A DNA stretch of 64,000 nucleotides, taken from contig OX123188.2 in assembly GCA_944739405.2 (NCBI GenBank), positions 61,771,251 to 61,835,250 on the forward strand, given 5' to 3'. Below the pieces are notes generated by a model, which saw nothing but the letters and a program-made list of their open reading frames with translations, ran no database searches and had not been told where the DNA came from. The DNA is from Euclidia mi. Lineage: Eukaryota; Arthropoda; Insecta; Lepidoptera; Erebidae. This document shows, piece by piece, positions 22,222 through 34,034 of this stretch; position 1 is the stretch's first letter, and the number at the start of each line of letters is the position of its first letter. The position numbers and the translations under genes are program-made.

Positions 22222-23636
22222 ATAATATTACAATTACAAAAAAAATAATCAGAATCAGGGAGGATCTCTATTCCTGACATCGTAGATTCATCAGAACTTT
22301 CATTATGCTCTTGGTCATTGACACTTTCCTCACTGCTATCACCTGTGTAAATAATCATTTCATCAGAAAAACTATCGATTGTTGGGTCAAATTTTCTATA
22401 TTCATCTTCGCATTTAACAGCATGATCACAAACTTTTTTCTATTCTTCTGGTCCTATATTATTGATTTTTTCTAATATAGCATCTTTAACTGACGTGACA
22501 GTCATTGCAATATTTTTTTTGGCTACGTGTTGCTTTATTTGGGACCAAATATTTTCAATGGGGTTAAAATCGGAATGATATGGTGGCAATCGTATAATTT
22601 GATGCCCACATTCCTCCATTATACGGTCAATGACAAATTCTGTGTATTTCTCTTTATGTCTTTTTATAATTTCATACAAATCGGGTTTCAGTTTCTTTAG
22701 GTCATGCGGAATGTTGTGTTGTTGTAACCAAGCTATCATTTGTGGTTTAGGTGTGTTTGAGTTTGGTGGTTTCACAGACAGCTTATTATGATATGGGGCG
22801 TTATCAATTACCAACACACTATTAGGAGGCAAGTTAGGAATCAATTGATTGCGTAGCTAAGCTTGATAACGTTCCGCGTTTATTTCTTTATGATAATCAC
22901 CTTCTGAGTCGACACATTTATGTAACATTAGAGCCCCTGGTACGAAGCCTTTTTCATTGCCTGCGTGTACAATAATTATTCTCTCTCCTTTGGAAATGGG
23001 TTGTTTGATACCTTTTTTACTGCTATCTTGCCAAGTTTTTTAGTTTTACTTAGTATGTGATGTATGCACGTATGACTCGTCCATAAACACCATATTTCTA
23101 CCAGAATTCCTCAGCTGTTGTATTTCTCTGAGATATTTGATCCTTTTTAAACGTATATCATGCTTTTTCATAAGAAACCGTCTGTTATTATCAGTTTTCA
23201 GAAACCTAAACCCCATTTCTTTCAAAATCAGCCTTAAAGTCTCTGCAGCCTTTGAAATGAATAGCTTCGATCAACTTTTTTCTCAAATTATTTACAGTTG
23301 GGAGTTCTTTGAGCGTCAAGTGAAAATTGTATATCATATTACGAATAACACAGTAGTCGAAATCATCAAGTCCCAGCCAAAATCTACTTTTAGGTTTTCC
23401 TTTTTTCGGTGTGGAAAATTTCATTGATTGATTCTGTTTTTTTTTCGTTTAAAATATTAGTCAAAGTTTGTCGTGAAATTCCTGTAGCTTTTGTAACACG
23501 GTCCTGATTTTTTTTTAAAATAACCATCATGATCTTTTTTGAAAACATTGGCTTCATTTAAGATATAAAGATACACATCAAATACCATTTGCCGTGCTTG
23601 TGACTTAAGTGGCTTTCCACGTTTAAATTTATCCAT
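22222..23636 (-). pseudogene. Decayed DDE_3 (IS630/Tc1/mariner-like) transposase
   Basis: The reading starts MDKFKRGKPLKSQARQMVF at 23636 and can be followed through several frames: helix-turn-helix-like ATGISRQTLTNIL, LDDFDYCVIRNMIYNFH, KTDNNRRFLMKKHDI, NMVFMDESYVHTSH (first catalytic Asp region), then the uninterrupted 134-codon block 22844-22440 with VLVIDNAPYHN (second Asp) and LPPYHSDFNPIENIWSQIK (third acidic residue). At least two frameshifts, one in a poly-A run near 23510, and stops near 23040 and 22858 disable it. A TAG at 22440-22442 follows GPEE; the frame then continues about 70 codons with an acidic tail (GDSSEESVNDQEHNESSDES). Motif order and spacing identify a Tc1/mariner-superfamily transposase; the exact family and TIRs were not found. 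Confidence 0.85.
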
Positions 23637-24180
23637 TCTGGAAGAATACGTCTGAAAGAAAATGGTATGGGCAGAGACATATTTTTATTTATTTGTTGTA
23701 TTATTGCATTTATCTATTTGTTTATTGTGTGTATTTTTTTAAATGTTTTTTCTAGTACTTAATATGTGTTTAAAGTAGGTATTTTTAATTTTTTAATATT
23801 AACAAGCCGTGAAAAATGTTAGTATATTTACAAAATAAAGTATTTAAATTTGAATGACATAATTAAATTCACCTTTGAAAACAAAACCAAGAAGGATGTG
23901 CAATAGCAGCTCTATATAATTCCACACAGAGAGAACACGTGCAGTTACCACCATTATATAAAGACGACTGACGGACCTTTGACGGACCGGCGACCGCCGC
24001 TGACCGCCCGAATTGTTTTCGATTGTGTACACATAATATTCACTCCTATTTCTTTCGAACAAGGTGCAAAATGCAAGAGCATTGTTTAGGACTCTTACAA
24101 TTCAATGATTCGGGTGTTTCCGGGAATACGACAATTGACGAAGATCTGCATGCGCATTATTAAATTGGGAGTACTGTACA
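23637..24180. other. No recognised feature
   Basis: AT-rich. The 72-codon minus-strand frame at 23844-24062 shows no motif. Confidence 0.4.
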
Positions 24181-24550
24181 CTATAAAATAAAACTACTAA
24201 TTATTGACCTAGTCAAAAGCGAACAACTACTTCCAAGCGCTCCTGTCATCAAAATAATCCTTCAAACTGTAATATGCCTTATTCATAAGATTATTTTTAA
24301 CTTCTGCCTGAAACGAACTGAATGGCAAGGCTAAAATATGAGTTGGTATTTTATTGTATATGCGAATACTGAGCCCAATAAAAGAGCTATGCGTTTTGTG
24401 CAAACGAAAATACGGAACACATAATTTATGTCTTTTTGTAGTGTTGATATTGTGTATGTCACTATTCATTTTATAAGAATTTATATTTAGTCTTACATGC
24501 ATAACACTGGCATAAATATATTGTGACGCTACAGTAAGAATACCAATAGT

Positions 24551-25585
24551 TTAAATTTTTTTTTTGAGTGAGACTCTTGTCTTTAACTGGTAAATGGCCC
24601 TAACTGCCCGTTTCTGCAATATAAAAATATTTTCGATATTAGCAGCTCTACCCCATAACAATATGCCATATGTCATAACACTATGAAAATAACTAAAATA
24701 AACCAATCTAGCCGTATCCACATCGGTCAACCTACGAACCTTCTTAACGGCATAAGCAGCTGAGCTAAGTTTCCCTGAGAGATATGTAACATGCGCACCC
24801 CATTGTAACTTCGAATCAAGTGTTAATCCTAGAAATAATGTGGATTCAGTTGTTTCGAGTACATCGTCATTTAAAACTATGTTAGGACCAAGGTTTCTGA
24901 CATTAGGCAGAGCAAGTTTAACACATTTTGTTTTTTTGGCGTTCAGTACTAGATTGTTTACATTAAAACATTTAATCACTTGAATGAGTGCACTGTTTAT
25001 TTCGTTCAAGGGTTCCTTATTTCTATCTTCTTTAAATATCAAAGAAGTATCGTCAGCAAACAGTACAACGTCACAAATGATTCTCAAGTAAAAAGGTAAA
25101 CCGTTTATATAAACAAGAAACAAGAAAGGCCGTAGGATGCTGCCCTGTGGCACTCCTAAATCAACAGGTAAGCCACTGAATTTTGAGCCATTTATTTCAA
25201 CACATTGGATCCTGTCACTTAAGTACGACTTAATGATTTCCAATGCTTTAGTCTGGACGCCGTAATGTCTAAGCTTGCACAAGAGCGTCTCATGGCAGAC
25301 ACAATCGAATGCTTTCGAAAGGTCGCAAAACATTGGTAAAACCATATTGCTCACCATCAAGGAGGCTATTTGATTAAAATGTCTTAGTAGTTGCTTTTCA
25401 AAAATCTTACTAAAAGCAGGTAGTATCGATATTGGCCTATAATTACTAGGATCAGTCTTATTGCCGGATTTGAACAGAGGTATTATTCTACTATGTTCCA
25501 AAAGATCTGGAAAACTGCCAGATTTAATACACTTAAAGAATAAGTTGCTTAAATAAGGAGCCACTACATCAATTATACTTGTCAA
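24551..25585 (-). pseudogene. LINE copy B reverse transcriptase, internal deletion
   Basis: 344 codons with RT blocks in order: LIPLFKSGNKTDPSNYRPIS, FCDLSKAFDCVCHETLL (first catalytic Asp), LGVPQGSILRPFLFLVYING, DVVLFADDTSLIF (the Y/FADD active site) and TLFLGLTLDSKLQWGAHV. Compared with copy A about 40 residues are missing between FNQIASLMVSN and FCDLSKAF, including the QFGFTKGRST block, so the polymerase fold is damaged. A T-run near 24558 marks a frameshift into the C-terminal tail 24502-24227 (SDIHNINTTKRHKL, SFIGLSIRIYNKIP). Confidence 0.9.
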
Positions 25586-25915
25586 AACCTTAACAGAAAT
25601 GCCCCAGAGATCACCTGTATTTTTAGACTCTAAAGACTTAAAAGTATTTATAATATCGGTAGAACTAATACTATGGAATTTAAATATTACTTCACAGTTT
25701 CCTACACTAGACTCTAATAGGTTTCTACGACTATAGCTGATGATTTTAATTCTCTAGTAGTGGTAAGTGGTATGCTAGCAAAAAAGTTATTAAATGTGTG
25801 TGCGACTTCTTCGTCATTATCAAGAAAACTAAAACTATTACTTCTTAATGTTGTCTTACCTTATGCTTCATTAATAGCTCGCTACGTTGCCAGCAGTAGC
25901 CCACTCATTAAAAGC

Positions 25916-26686
25916 TCAAGATTCCTTAATTACTTTCACCTTAGTATTAAAAGTATTCTGAAACGTGTTATTAACTATATTAAATAAATTGTTAAAATTC
26001 TTATTTGGCGAATCTATTTCTATTAAGTCAGGATTTATAGTATTCATTCCAATCAATACTTTATTCCGGAATTCATTAAACTTATGCCTAGGTAATGGCC
26101 TAACCAACACTCTTTGTACGATGCTATCATTGTAATATGGAAACCTAGCCAATTGACCACAGTGATCCGAAGTTAATTCAGAAGTAACTACTCTATCTGA
26201 AACAATACAATTACTAAATATGTTATCAAGACAGGTGAAAGATGTTGCCGTGATTCTATTTGGTTCAAGAAATAGTTTTTTCAGATTAAATGATCTAAAA
26301 AGGTTTAAAAATCTACAAGTCATTACTGAATTTTCAAGAATATTAACATTAAAATCACCACAAACTATAATCCCTTTTTTATTGCTCCTAATTTTACTAA
26401 TTGCATCTTCCATAACAGATTCAAACAAATTAAAGTCACTTAATGGAGGACGATATACACATATAATAATATGCTGCTCAAGCTCAACGCATGATAGTTC
26501 CACCGTGCGTTCTATACACAAACTAGCTATGTCTTTCCGTTCTTTACATGTTAAACTGTTTGAAACAATAATCGATGATCCACCGTGAATAGCTTGTTTT
26601 CTAGAGAAGGCACTGTGTACTGTGTATTGTGTGTTATTTATGAATTTAATCTGGTATTCTTTAAGCCAGTGTTCCGTAATGCACAT
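25916..26686 (-). pseudogene. LINE copy B endonuclease (APE type)
   Basis: 256 codons beginning inside the domain at MCITEHWLKE. Recognisable apurinic-endonuclease-like blocks are ITEHWL (metal-binding Glu), IIICVYRPP, IIVCGDFNVNILE (the GDFN block) and ELTSDHCGQLARF (the SDH catalytic block). It nicks target DNA to prime reverse transcription in non-LTR elements. The catalytic residues visible here are retained, whereas copy A has SNH in place of SDH. The N-terminal start of the domain and the junction with the RT are broken. Confidence 0.88.
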
Positions 26687-27412
26687 AACTTTAATACTAT
26701 GATTTTCTAAATATAAACCTAATTCTAAATCCTTTCCAGATAGACCTTGTATGTTTTGATGTGCTACAGTCAGTTCAATATGTCTACCCTTTGTCCTGTT
26801 CTTAAGTTTAAAGAACTTGTGTCAGTATTCCCAATAGAAGAATTATAAGGATAGGTACTATTTACAGAAACTAAATTCTTGGATACATGTACCTGTGTCA
26901 TTTTGTATATTATATGCTAATAATTTAGCAACTTGTCTTTTATAAAATAGTGGCAGATACATAGTATCTTTAGTCAATGTAAAATTATTAATAAAATTAT
27001 TGATGTCAAAAAATATATGTCAAATTGTATAACATCAAGTTATGTTCATGAATATGTCTATTCATCATAGCATTTAAACTATAAGCATAAGGCAAAGTCA
27101 TAGTAATAAATTTGCAATCATATGTTCTGTGAAGCGATAACATAACTTCTGTTAAATTAATTAAATCTTTTTTAGTCACCGTTTGACTATCACCATATGA
27201 GATAATTATTGTGGACCCCCTCCCTATCAAATATAGTTGTATTTAATTAATCAGTTAGATGTGAAAAAGAAGACTCTGGATAGCAATAATTAATAATATT
27301 GTATTGTTTCAATTCACAATTCATTAAACTACCTAAGCCTAAACCTAGCCTATCAGAGAACATATAAACTTTATTTGTGCCATTCTTACCTAAGGAAGAC
27401 CTATCTGTTGTA

Positions 27413-28351
27413 TTATTTGCAGTAATAACTTTTGTCTATATCAAAAATATTCTGAGACTCACAAGTGGGTATGCTTGATTTTATGCTATTTAGGCAAGTA
27501 TTGGTGTTTGTCAAAGCTTTCACATACTCAAAATTTTGCCTACCTACCTGAGCTATCTCATCATATTTCCTAATATAATCCTGAACCTCATTTTGATATT
27601 GGGTGTTCATCCTATCTATTTGAGACTGTAAAGAGGTAATTTGACCTTTGAGATCCCTAGTATGTTGATCATAAAGTATTTTACTATTTATCAACTCTGT
27701 GTTGTACTTTTCTAAGTCTAATAACAATTCTGAACGCTCAGAAACTAAAACTTTATATTGCTGGGATGCTACTTTATTTTTCTTGTATTGTTTTAGGATA
27801 AAGATTAGCTTCCTAATGTGTTTGTTTAGTTTATTATATTTGCTATGTCGTTTCAGGCCACTTGTGTTTAATTTAAATGGTTTAGTAGATCTGTGACCTA
27901 AGCTAGTACCTACAACCTCTGTATAAAGGTTCTGAGTTTTTCTTCTGTTTAATTCCTCAACAGTCTGTTCTAGGGATTTAATATTTATTATAGATTGTTC
28001 TAAACAGCATTCAAGTTCCCTAATGCGACTCATAGACCATGAATGGGCATCATCGCTAGCGGTCAATAAATGTATTTCCTCCTGTAACCTATCTCGCTGG
28101 GCCAGTGTGTCCATATACTCAATATGGAGTTCTGCGAGCTGAGCCTTCAGGTTGGAAACCCTATCGTTGACAATCCTGATGTCCTCTTCACAGTCTGCAC
28201 GCTCCCTCAGTAGGTGATTATTCTCCTCCTGGCACTTCTTTAATTCTATCAAAGTAGCTCTCAGCTTGTTCTCTAGATCCTTCGCTGTGGCCTTCCGGGT
28301 CATCATAGTTCTCATTGTGGAATGGCTCATAGCCAAGGATACGCCAAACAC
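27413..28351 (-). pseudogene. LINE copy B ORF1: coiled-coil protein, truncated
   Basis: 312 codons, start uncertain between several close Met codons; MMTRKATAKDLENKL aligns with the MMTRKALAKETENNL start of copy A. Long heptad-rich coiled coils run through residues 15-150 and 195-270, with a basic region (KRHSKYNKLNKHIRK) between. Such ORF1 proteins of non-LTR elements bind RNA and form multimers in the RNP; this is family knowledge. The frame stops at 27413, and the expected SGNH-like continuation lies out of frame at 27230-27006 (STIIISYGDSQTVTKKDL). Confidence 0.8.
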
Positions 28352-28411
28352 CTATGGACAGAAAGATAAACAAGATGTCAGAAAAGAGATAAGTCAGTAA
28401 TGAGTAGGAGG

Positions 28412-28660
28412 AGAGCGACCGGTTGGCGCAGCGGGAGTGTAAGCGACTGCTACGCCTATGGTCGCGAGTTCGATTCTCGATCAAGTCAAACATTTGTGTG
28501 CATGAACATGGATGTTTGTCTTGGTCTGGGTGTTTCTATGTATAATATGTATGTATTTACAAAAAAAAAGTATATAAGTATGTTTATCCATTATCTAGTA
28601 CCCATAGCACAAGCTCTGCTTAGCTTGGGACTAGATGGTGTTGTGTGAATGTGGTAGAAT
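28412..28660 (+). repeat. tRNA-headed SINE (ATATT-tailed family)
   Basis: Head GACCGGTTGGCGCAGCGGGA with A box, GCGAGTTCGATTCTCG as B box, body ATGGATGTTTGTCTTGGTCT and AGCTTGGGACTAGATGG. It runs directly into the pentanucleotide tail. Related copies: 1741-1975 and 35762-35991, both reversed. Confidence 0.88.
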
Positions 28661-28708
28661 ATTATATTATATTATATTATATTATATTATATTATATTAT
28701 ATTATATA
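28657..28708. repeat. (ATATT)n microsatellite, SINE tail
   Basis: About ten uninterrupted ATATT units form the simple-repeat tail of the SINE. Confidence 0.95.
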
Positions 28709-29944
28709 GTTTATAGATAAATAAATAAATATATTTATTTAAATAAATGTTTATAGCTATAAGGACAGTAGACAAACAACAGAAAAGAAAAAATATTATT
28801 GAAAGTAAAGGTGTTATTCAATTTTTTATTAATTAGGCAAAATATGTAGGTAGTAAAAGAAAAATATAATCTTGGCTAACTTACTAATTTGTATCAATTT
28901 TTATATTATATTACTTATAAAGATATTATATATAGGGGCCTTGTTAAAGATATAAACACTTAAATAAATGTGAAGTGTAAAAGTGTAGTAGGTGTTTGTA
29001 TGGGGCGTTTGTTCAGTCTTCGATTTTGCTTCCCCGTCTTGTCAAGCAAAAGGAGATAGAAACTGTGCCAGTGTGTGATGGACGAAGCTCACGTTGGTGT
29101 GAGCCGAGTAAATGTGTGATGAGGAGTGTAAGTTAATAAGTAAAATACTTCCCGGGTTTAAAATAAAATAAAACTTTTAAAATTACAGAGCTACGTAATT
29201 TTACGTCTGACGTTTACAGTGTTGCCAGCAAAAAAAAAGTCTGTTCCTACGTTCAAATTTATTTATCGATGATCTATTGAAATTAATTCTGAGTAAACCA
29301 AATCTAAGGATCTATTGTAAACATTATCGATAATTTATCGATATTTATTCTGAGTAAGCCCATCACTAGGCAAGTTAAAATTCTAAGTTAAAATTAGTGA
29401 CAAACTACGAAGATTCTTCCCTAGATTAAAATCATAAGTCAAAGTGTAGTAAATATATTGGGTGTAACCGCCATCGTAGCGCGAATTCTATGTATTATTA
29501 TTTATATTCCAAGGCTCGCCCGAATGTTCGTGAGAATGCTTGCTAAAACACACTCATTTGTTTTGTAACATTCGCGAGAATGAGCATTACAGGTGAAAGC
29601 TCAAGTGTATCAGCGCCATTAAGTTAAACTTAAGAAGTAGTATTCTATTCAGACTAGTGATTTTGAAGAAACCAGGCCTAAGGTTCATTGCCCAAAAGTC
29701 AGCCTTTATTGACATTGACGACAATGGTCTCTTGTCGCATACGAGGGTATAATTTTTTCGATTAAAATGTTTACGAACTACTGGGTTACTTCCTTCTCTT
29801 GCATTTAAAGACTAAATTGAAGATATTTACACTTACTTTCTGTGCTTTATTCATCACCTTTACTTAATGTAACATCCCAATCATAGAAACGATAAAGAAG
29901 AAAGTCCACGCTGTAAGCCATATTGGTTAATCTGCATAAATAAA
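28709..29944. other. No recognised gene
   Basis: AT-rich. AGCTCAAGTGTATCAGCGCC near 29600 is the reverse of a word at 21220, probably an unclassified dispersed repeat. Nothing else could be supported. Confidence 0.4.
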
Positions 29945-30143
29945 ATTCTTGCGTTACTGACTGACGGACAGACAAGCTGCAGCCAAAACTATTGGGCGCA
30001 AGAAGCTGAAATTTGGCATGTATGCGTCTTAGGGGCCGTAAGGGTGTACTTAGAAGAGATTTCTTGAAATTCCCATGGGATCGGGATAAACAGGCAAATT
30101 AAAATAGTAAAAGGGCAAGCGTAGCTGCCGGCATCCTCTAGTA
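29945..30143 (-). repeat. Dispersed repeat, copy 3 (RTE-tail-like)
   Basis: The minus strand carries the motifs of the copies at 3658-3874 and 61221-61429: GATGCCGGCAGCTACGC, CGATCCCATGGGAATTTC and GTTTTGGCTGCAGC, ending GTCAGTCAGTAACGCAAG. Confidence 0.85.
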
Positions 30144-30414
30144 TGTAAATAATCCTCAAACCGAATGGCGCTATCTACTAAAAGCCGCACAGTGTCATTC
30201 ATTAACTTAATTACATAACAGAAAGCGTGGTGAGTATAAGATACACACAAAAGCAGAGACAATAACATAAACATGAAATCTAATAAACATACGACGCAGT
30301 TATTAAGTAGTTAGAGATATATAATACGTTTAAGGTAAAATATCGTCCTTGAGTGTAGAGCTTGCTTGTATAATAATATCTTAAGTTTATGTTTAATGAT
30401 AATTATTTGTAGTA

Positions 30415-30605
30415 GGTCCCTCTTCTCACTATGAGAAGGGTTAGACTACAGTCCATCTTGCTAGCAAATAGTGTTTGTTGGAGAGCTCTGAGATACTCGT
30501 ATGCAGAATATTTTATACTAGTTTTGTACAATTAATGAATTATTTAATGCTAATATCATCATGTCAGCATAGAGACGTCCATTGCTGGACATATGGCTCC
30601 TACTA
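30415..30605. repeat. Two small SINE/retroposon tail fragments
   Basis: CTTCTCACTATGAGAAGG (30423-30440) is the conserved tail hairpin of the SINE at 2335-2644, reversed. ACGTCCATTGCTGGACATA near 30573 is a common lepidopteran retroposon 3'-end word. Both are too short to define elements. Confidence 0.6.
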
Positions 30606-30738
30606 TATCTTCATGTTAATATTAAATACTTCTTAAGACATAGTTAATAAGGGCTAAATAATTATGTCGAACATATTACCGTCACACATTTTTAAGGGGC
30701 CTTTATCGAAACACAAGATTTAAAAATACTTATTATTC

Positions 30739-32274
30739 TGAGGCCCGAGCACGAAAAACTCTCGAGAAAGTATTCGAATCGTAAATTTCGAAATTTGTAT
30801 GAGAATTGTACAGCGCCCCTATCGTGCGTAAGATGCAACTAATATTGGCAGCACAAACTACTTTCGACGACAATCCTGCGGCAAATGTCATGCAAATGTA
30901 TCGAGCTTTCTAACAAATAAGCCAAAAACGGCAGCACGAACTCTGATTTGACATAAGCAAAGTAAAGTAAATGTCAATCTAATGTCATTTTGTCGAAACA
31001 ATTTCACCTAGAATTTGTTGGTGAGAAAAGATTCGAAACATATAAATGTATTGTATTTATACGTTTTAAGCCTTTTTATGATAATTATTTATGTAGTTTC
31101 GTATTTTATGTGTTCCTTTTGAATTTAGGACATGATTATTGACACAATAAAGAAGTAAACACGCAAATTTCGCCACTTTAAATATGTAGTAAATAACACC
31201 ATATTTTGGTTGCGAGCATGTAAAAATATATGTGAAAATTATCTATATACGAAACACAAAGTACCAATCGACATCGACATCATATCAATTTTCTAATATG
31301 AACATAGGATGTTCTTTAGAGACTCTTTTAACACTCCTGCGTACTCTACTCTACAATAATTAAGTTGGTACTCTACTCTACAAGTATAAAATAACTTATC
31401 CTGACTGACATATAATCACACTGCTGAAGATAGAAACAAACAATTTAGACCGCGGATTCATTTTTTAACACTTAGGAAGGATTTTTATATTGTATCTTCA
31501 AGGGGGTAAAATTGGGTTTGTAAGATTGTTTTAAAACCCTCTTATTTTGAAGTAGGTACCATAATATGCGGGCACAGCTAGTATAATAATAAAATTTAGG
31601 TGATGGACGAGTATCTGCCGTAAATAATTTGTGAGTCTTATATCAGCGTCTTACCTAGCCCTCTCGGATATGACTGAATATCAATAAAAACGAACGCTTT
31701 AGTCAGAAGACATGTGATAAGATAGCTGTCTATTAATCTTATTAAGCTCTAGTAATAAATGAAAAACACCAATACAACAATAACCATTATTTTATTTTCA
31801 ACTAAATATTATATATAATATTTAACACTGGTTCACTTTATTAGCTTCTGTATAAAACTTCATGCTTCTTAGCTATACAAATAACCGAAATCTTCTTTAG
31901 ACATACATACATACATACACATACATAGACTCACGCCTGTTTCCCCGAAGGGGTAGGCAGAGGCATATTAAACGCCCACTTTTCGCCAGTGTTTTGATCC
32001 CACGTAATAGGTGGCGAGCCTATTGCCGTTTATTGGGACATTTTGTTTGCCATAGCCTCGTCCGTTGATCGGCAGGTGCACCACTTGCAGGTGAGGTTGG
32101 CTTGGGACCCTAAGTTCTTGGTGGGAACCCTATGCACCCATATACATACCCATATACATATTCTTTAGACATCATACATTTAATGACACAAGTTCGTCAT
32201 CTGACAATGACAAGAAAGGACATTCGGAAACCATAAAGTATTTTTTTTGTCTTCTTCAAAAGAGTTTTTACAAT
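30739..32274 (-). repeat. Arm 2 of the inverted repeat pair
   Basis: Reverse complement of 14118-16271 without that arm's three insertions, from GAGGCCCGAGCACG to GAGTTTTTACAAT. It carries one insertion of its own (31905-32160). No coding capacity. The two arms are about 14.5 kb apart. Confidence 0.85.
31905..32160 (-). repeat. SINE/LINE-tail retroposon nested in arm 2, 12-bp duplication
   Basis: TTCTTTAGACAT occurs on both sides (31893-31904, 32161-32172); arm 1 has it once, near 14397-14408 in reverse. On the minus strand the insert has the family tail AATAGGCTCGCCACC, CCTCTGCCTACCCC, ACAGGCGTGAGTCTATG and (TATG)n. Its 5' part (about 32050-32130) differs from the copies at 11500 and 19648. 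Confidence 0.88.
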
Positions 32275-32520
32275 CAAGCAAAGTGTCCTAGGGTTGCGTT
32301 ACTATTGATAAAGTTTATAAGGTCACAAAGGCAATGTAAAGAATATGACTGATGCAAGTAGCAACAATCCATTTCGCATAATATGTAGATTCTTGCGTGT
32401 CGCTGATCGTTGCTAATTTGTGTCGGTTGCATTGTCAATGTATTGGTAATTAATTAGTACTCTACTTGACAGCAGAAAAACATGACTTCACTTGTGCATA
32501 TTTTAACAACTTTTCTGGAG

Positions 32521-32652
32521 CTACCCGACACGGGGCCGAGTGTGCGAGCGCAGAAGAGTTGGTATTCCATCGGCGACATGCTCCGAGAAAACTGCACCTC
32601 ACCGCCCGCCGACCCGCCCGCTAATCTCACGTGGCTACTAAACGGCCAGGAG
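32521..32652 (+). CDS. Beat-like Ig-superfamily gene, exon A (second Ig domain, first half)
   Basis: 132 bases, 44 codons, read in phase 0: LPDTGPSVRAQKSWYSIGD, MLRENCTSPPADPPANLTW, LLNGQE. The first Ig cysteine (ENCTS) and core tryptophan (LTW) lie in a context that is typical of the second Ig domain of insect Beaten path (Beat) proteins, cell-surface or secreted ligands for Side-family receptors in motor-axon guidance; that is family knowledge. The donor GAG/GTAAAC is good. The acceptor CTTTTCTGGAG is only fair, so the 5' edge could move upstream. The end phase matches the next exon exactly. GC-rich third positions set it off from the AT-rich flanks. Upstream exons are not seen in the window. 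NCT and NLT are possible N-glycosylation sites. Confidence 0.72.
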
Positions 32653-33674
32653 GTAAACCCTGAATAACAAGTGCTGTTTTTTAAAAAGCTTTGGGACCTA
32701 CTATACCATATAACTTGCACAAGGCGTACATTTACAGGATGGTTTGTGAGTCTTTGATTAGTCAGTACATTAATCTATGCGACAAAATGTTAAGCTTGCC
32801 CTACAGGTACCAGGTAGTAAAATTTTGTAGTGCTTAATGTGAAAAATTGCACGTTTCTCTACTTAAAACCGAGCTTAAATGTGATACAGCATCAAGCAAA
32901 ATTAAAGATCAACTTTAAAATATTTAGAAAGTAATATCACGGGAGAGTCGTTTTATCTGTGCTCCTTTCACATGTATGTTTCCAGAGCTTACTTAAAGAG
33001 CGTTGAACTACCAATAGTGGCTCTGAGTTATTTGTACTTTGCTGCCGCATCACAGATATTGCCTTTATTCAGGAAACGCACTCGTGACACTTTTTATCGG
33101 AGCATTTATACGTTTTCAGTAACCGCTCACCATAAAATGTGGACTTCAAATCGTTTCCCTATAGTAGTAGTAAAGGTTTTATACATTTCGGCTTATATCA
33201 ATTTAATATAAAGTAACGATTCAAGTTCTATTGTAAATGTTTGTAGTACGATGAAGGTTCATTCATTAGCAATAAAATATCTATTTGTTCTCTGAACAAA
33301 AGCGTTGAGTTAGTGTTTAATTGTTTAACATTTTGGAAAACTAATTTAATATTGATTCAAAAATCATCTAGTAATGTTTGTTTCTTCTAAGAGAGTTAAA
33401 TAACTGTCATTATAGTAGTCGATGACATTGATAATATAGTAACATCATTAGTTTTTCCAAAAGGCTATATCGTTGACAAGTGCCAACAAATTGTAAATAA
33501 GAGCTAAACGAATAGACGACGATATAACGATAGCTAAATAAATAGAGGGGTATATTGACCGCATTCCTTATATAGTAAATCCTTCAATGTTCCAGCGCAC
33601 CGGGGAAATGACAGCATATCTATTTGTAGCCGTCGACGCGTCGAGAATTCTAATATATTAAATTACACTCTTAG

Positions 33675-34034
33675 GTGAAAGGGTTGGATATTCTGCTGCA
33701 TGACACGTCATACGCGCGAAGAAAACCTGTGATAACCGACGCGTCGCTAGAAGATGGAAATAGAATTATATTCAGTCCGTGGGACGCAATCTCGGGATAC
33801 GAGGAACCCGTGACCGACAATGTAATAGACATTCCAGGCAATATCGGTGACATACTGGCCATTCCCCACACTGATAGCAATCGGAAAAACAAGGAGGAAA
33901 CCACTACACGTTTCGCACCCAGACTAGAGCAAATAGCAAATAAATCGAGCACAAGTTCAGACGAAGAAAAATCTAATAAATCATCTTCGTTTAGCCAGCT
34001 TGTTATAAGAGTACAGTCCGTACACTTTCGCAAA
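33675..34034 (+). CDS. Beat-like gene, exon B with long charged insertion
   Basis: 360 bases, 120 codons in phase 0, between CACTCTTAG and AAA/GTAAGT, both strong splice sites. It starts VKGLDILLHDTSYARR, continues through an acidic, serine-rich stretch (KSSTSSDEEKSNKSSS) and ends SFSQLVIRVQSVHFRK. The end is the L-x-I-x-V-xx-x-H-F strand that precedes the second cysteine in Beat proteins. Roughly 90 residues between the two halves are longer and more polar than I expect for the family, and read like a disordered loop inserted in the Ig fold. A minus-strand frame of similar length is a shadow. Confidence 0.72.

Larger units (their letters stand above)
24181..28360 (-). mobile_element. CR1-like LINE, copy B (about 4.2 kb, defective)
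   Basis: On the minus strand a coiled-coil ORF1, an SGNH-like segment, an APE-type endonuclease and a reverse transcriptase follow each other exactly as in copy A at 38284-43150. The 3' end comes about 45 bases after the last stop and has no hexamer tail, unlike copy A. Clade assignment to CR1 or a near relative rests on the DLSKAFDCV and FADDTSL wording of the RT and on the ORF1 layout. Confidence 0.88.

Noticed and set aside
32482..32520. ATG at 32482 as the start of the Beat-like protein
   Set aside because: The segment lacks a signal peptide and the family needs an upstream first Ig domain; an internal exon with an acceptor before 32521 fits better.
33671..34033. 120-codon minus-strand ORF opposite exon B
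   Set aside because: The plus strand has matching splice sites and a Beat-like ending; the minus frame is its shadow.
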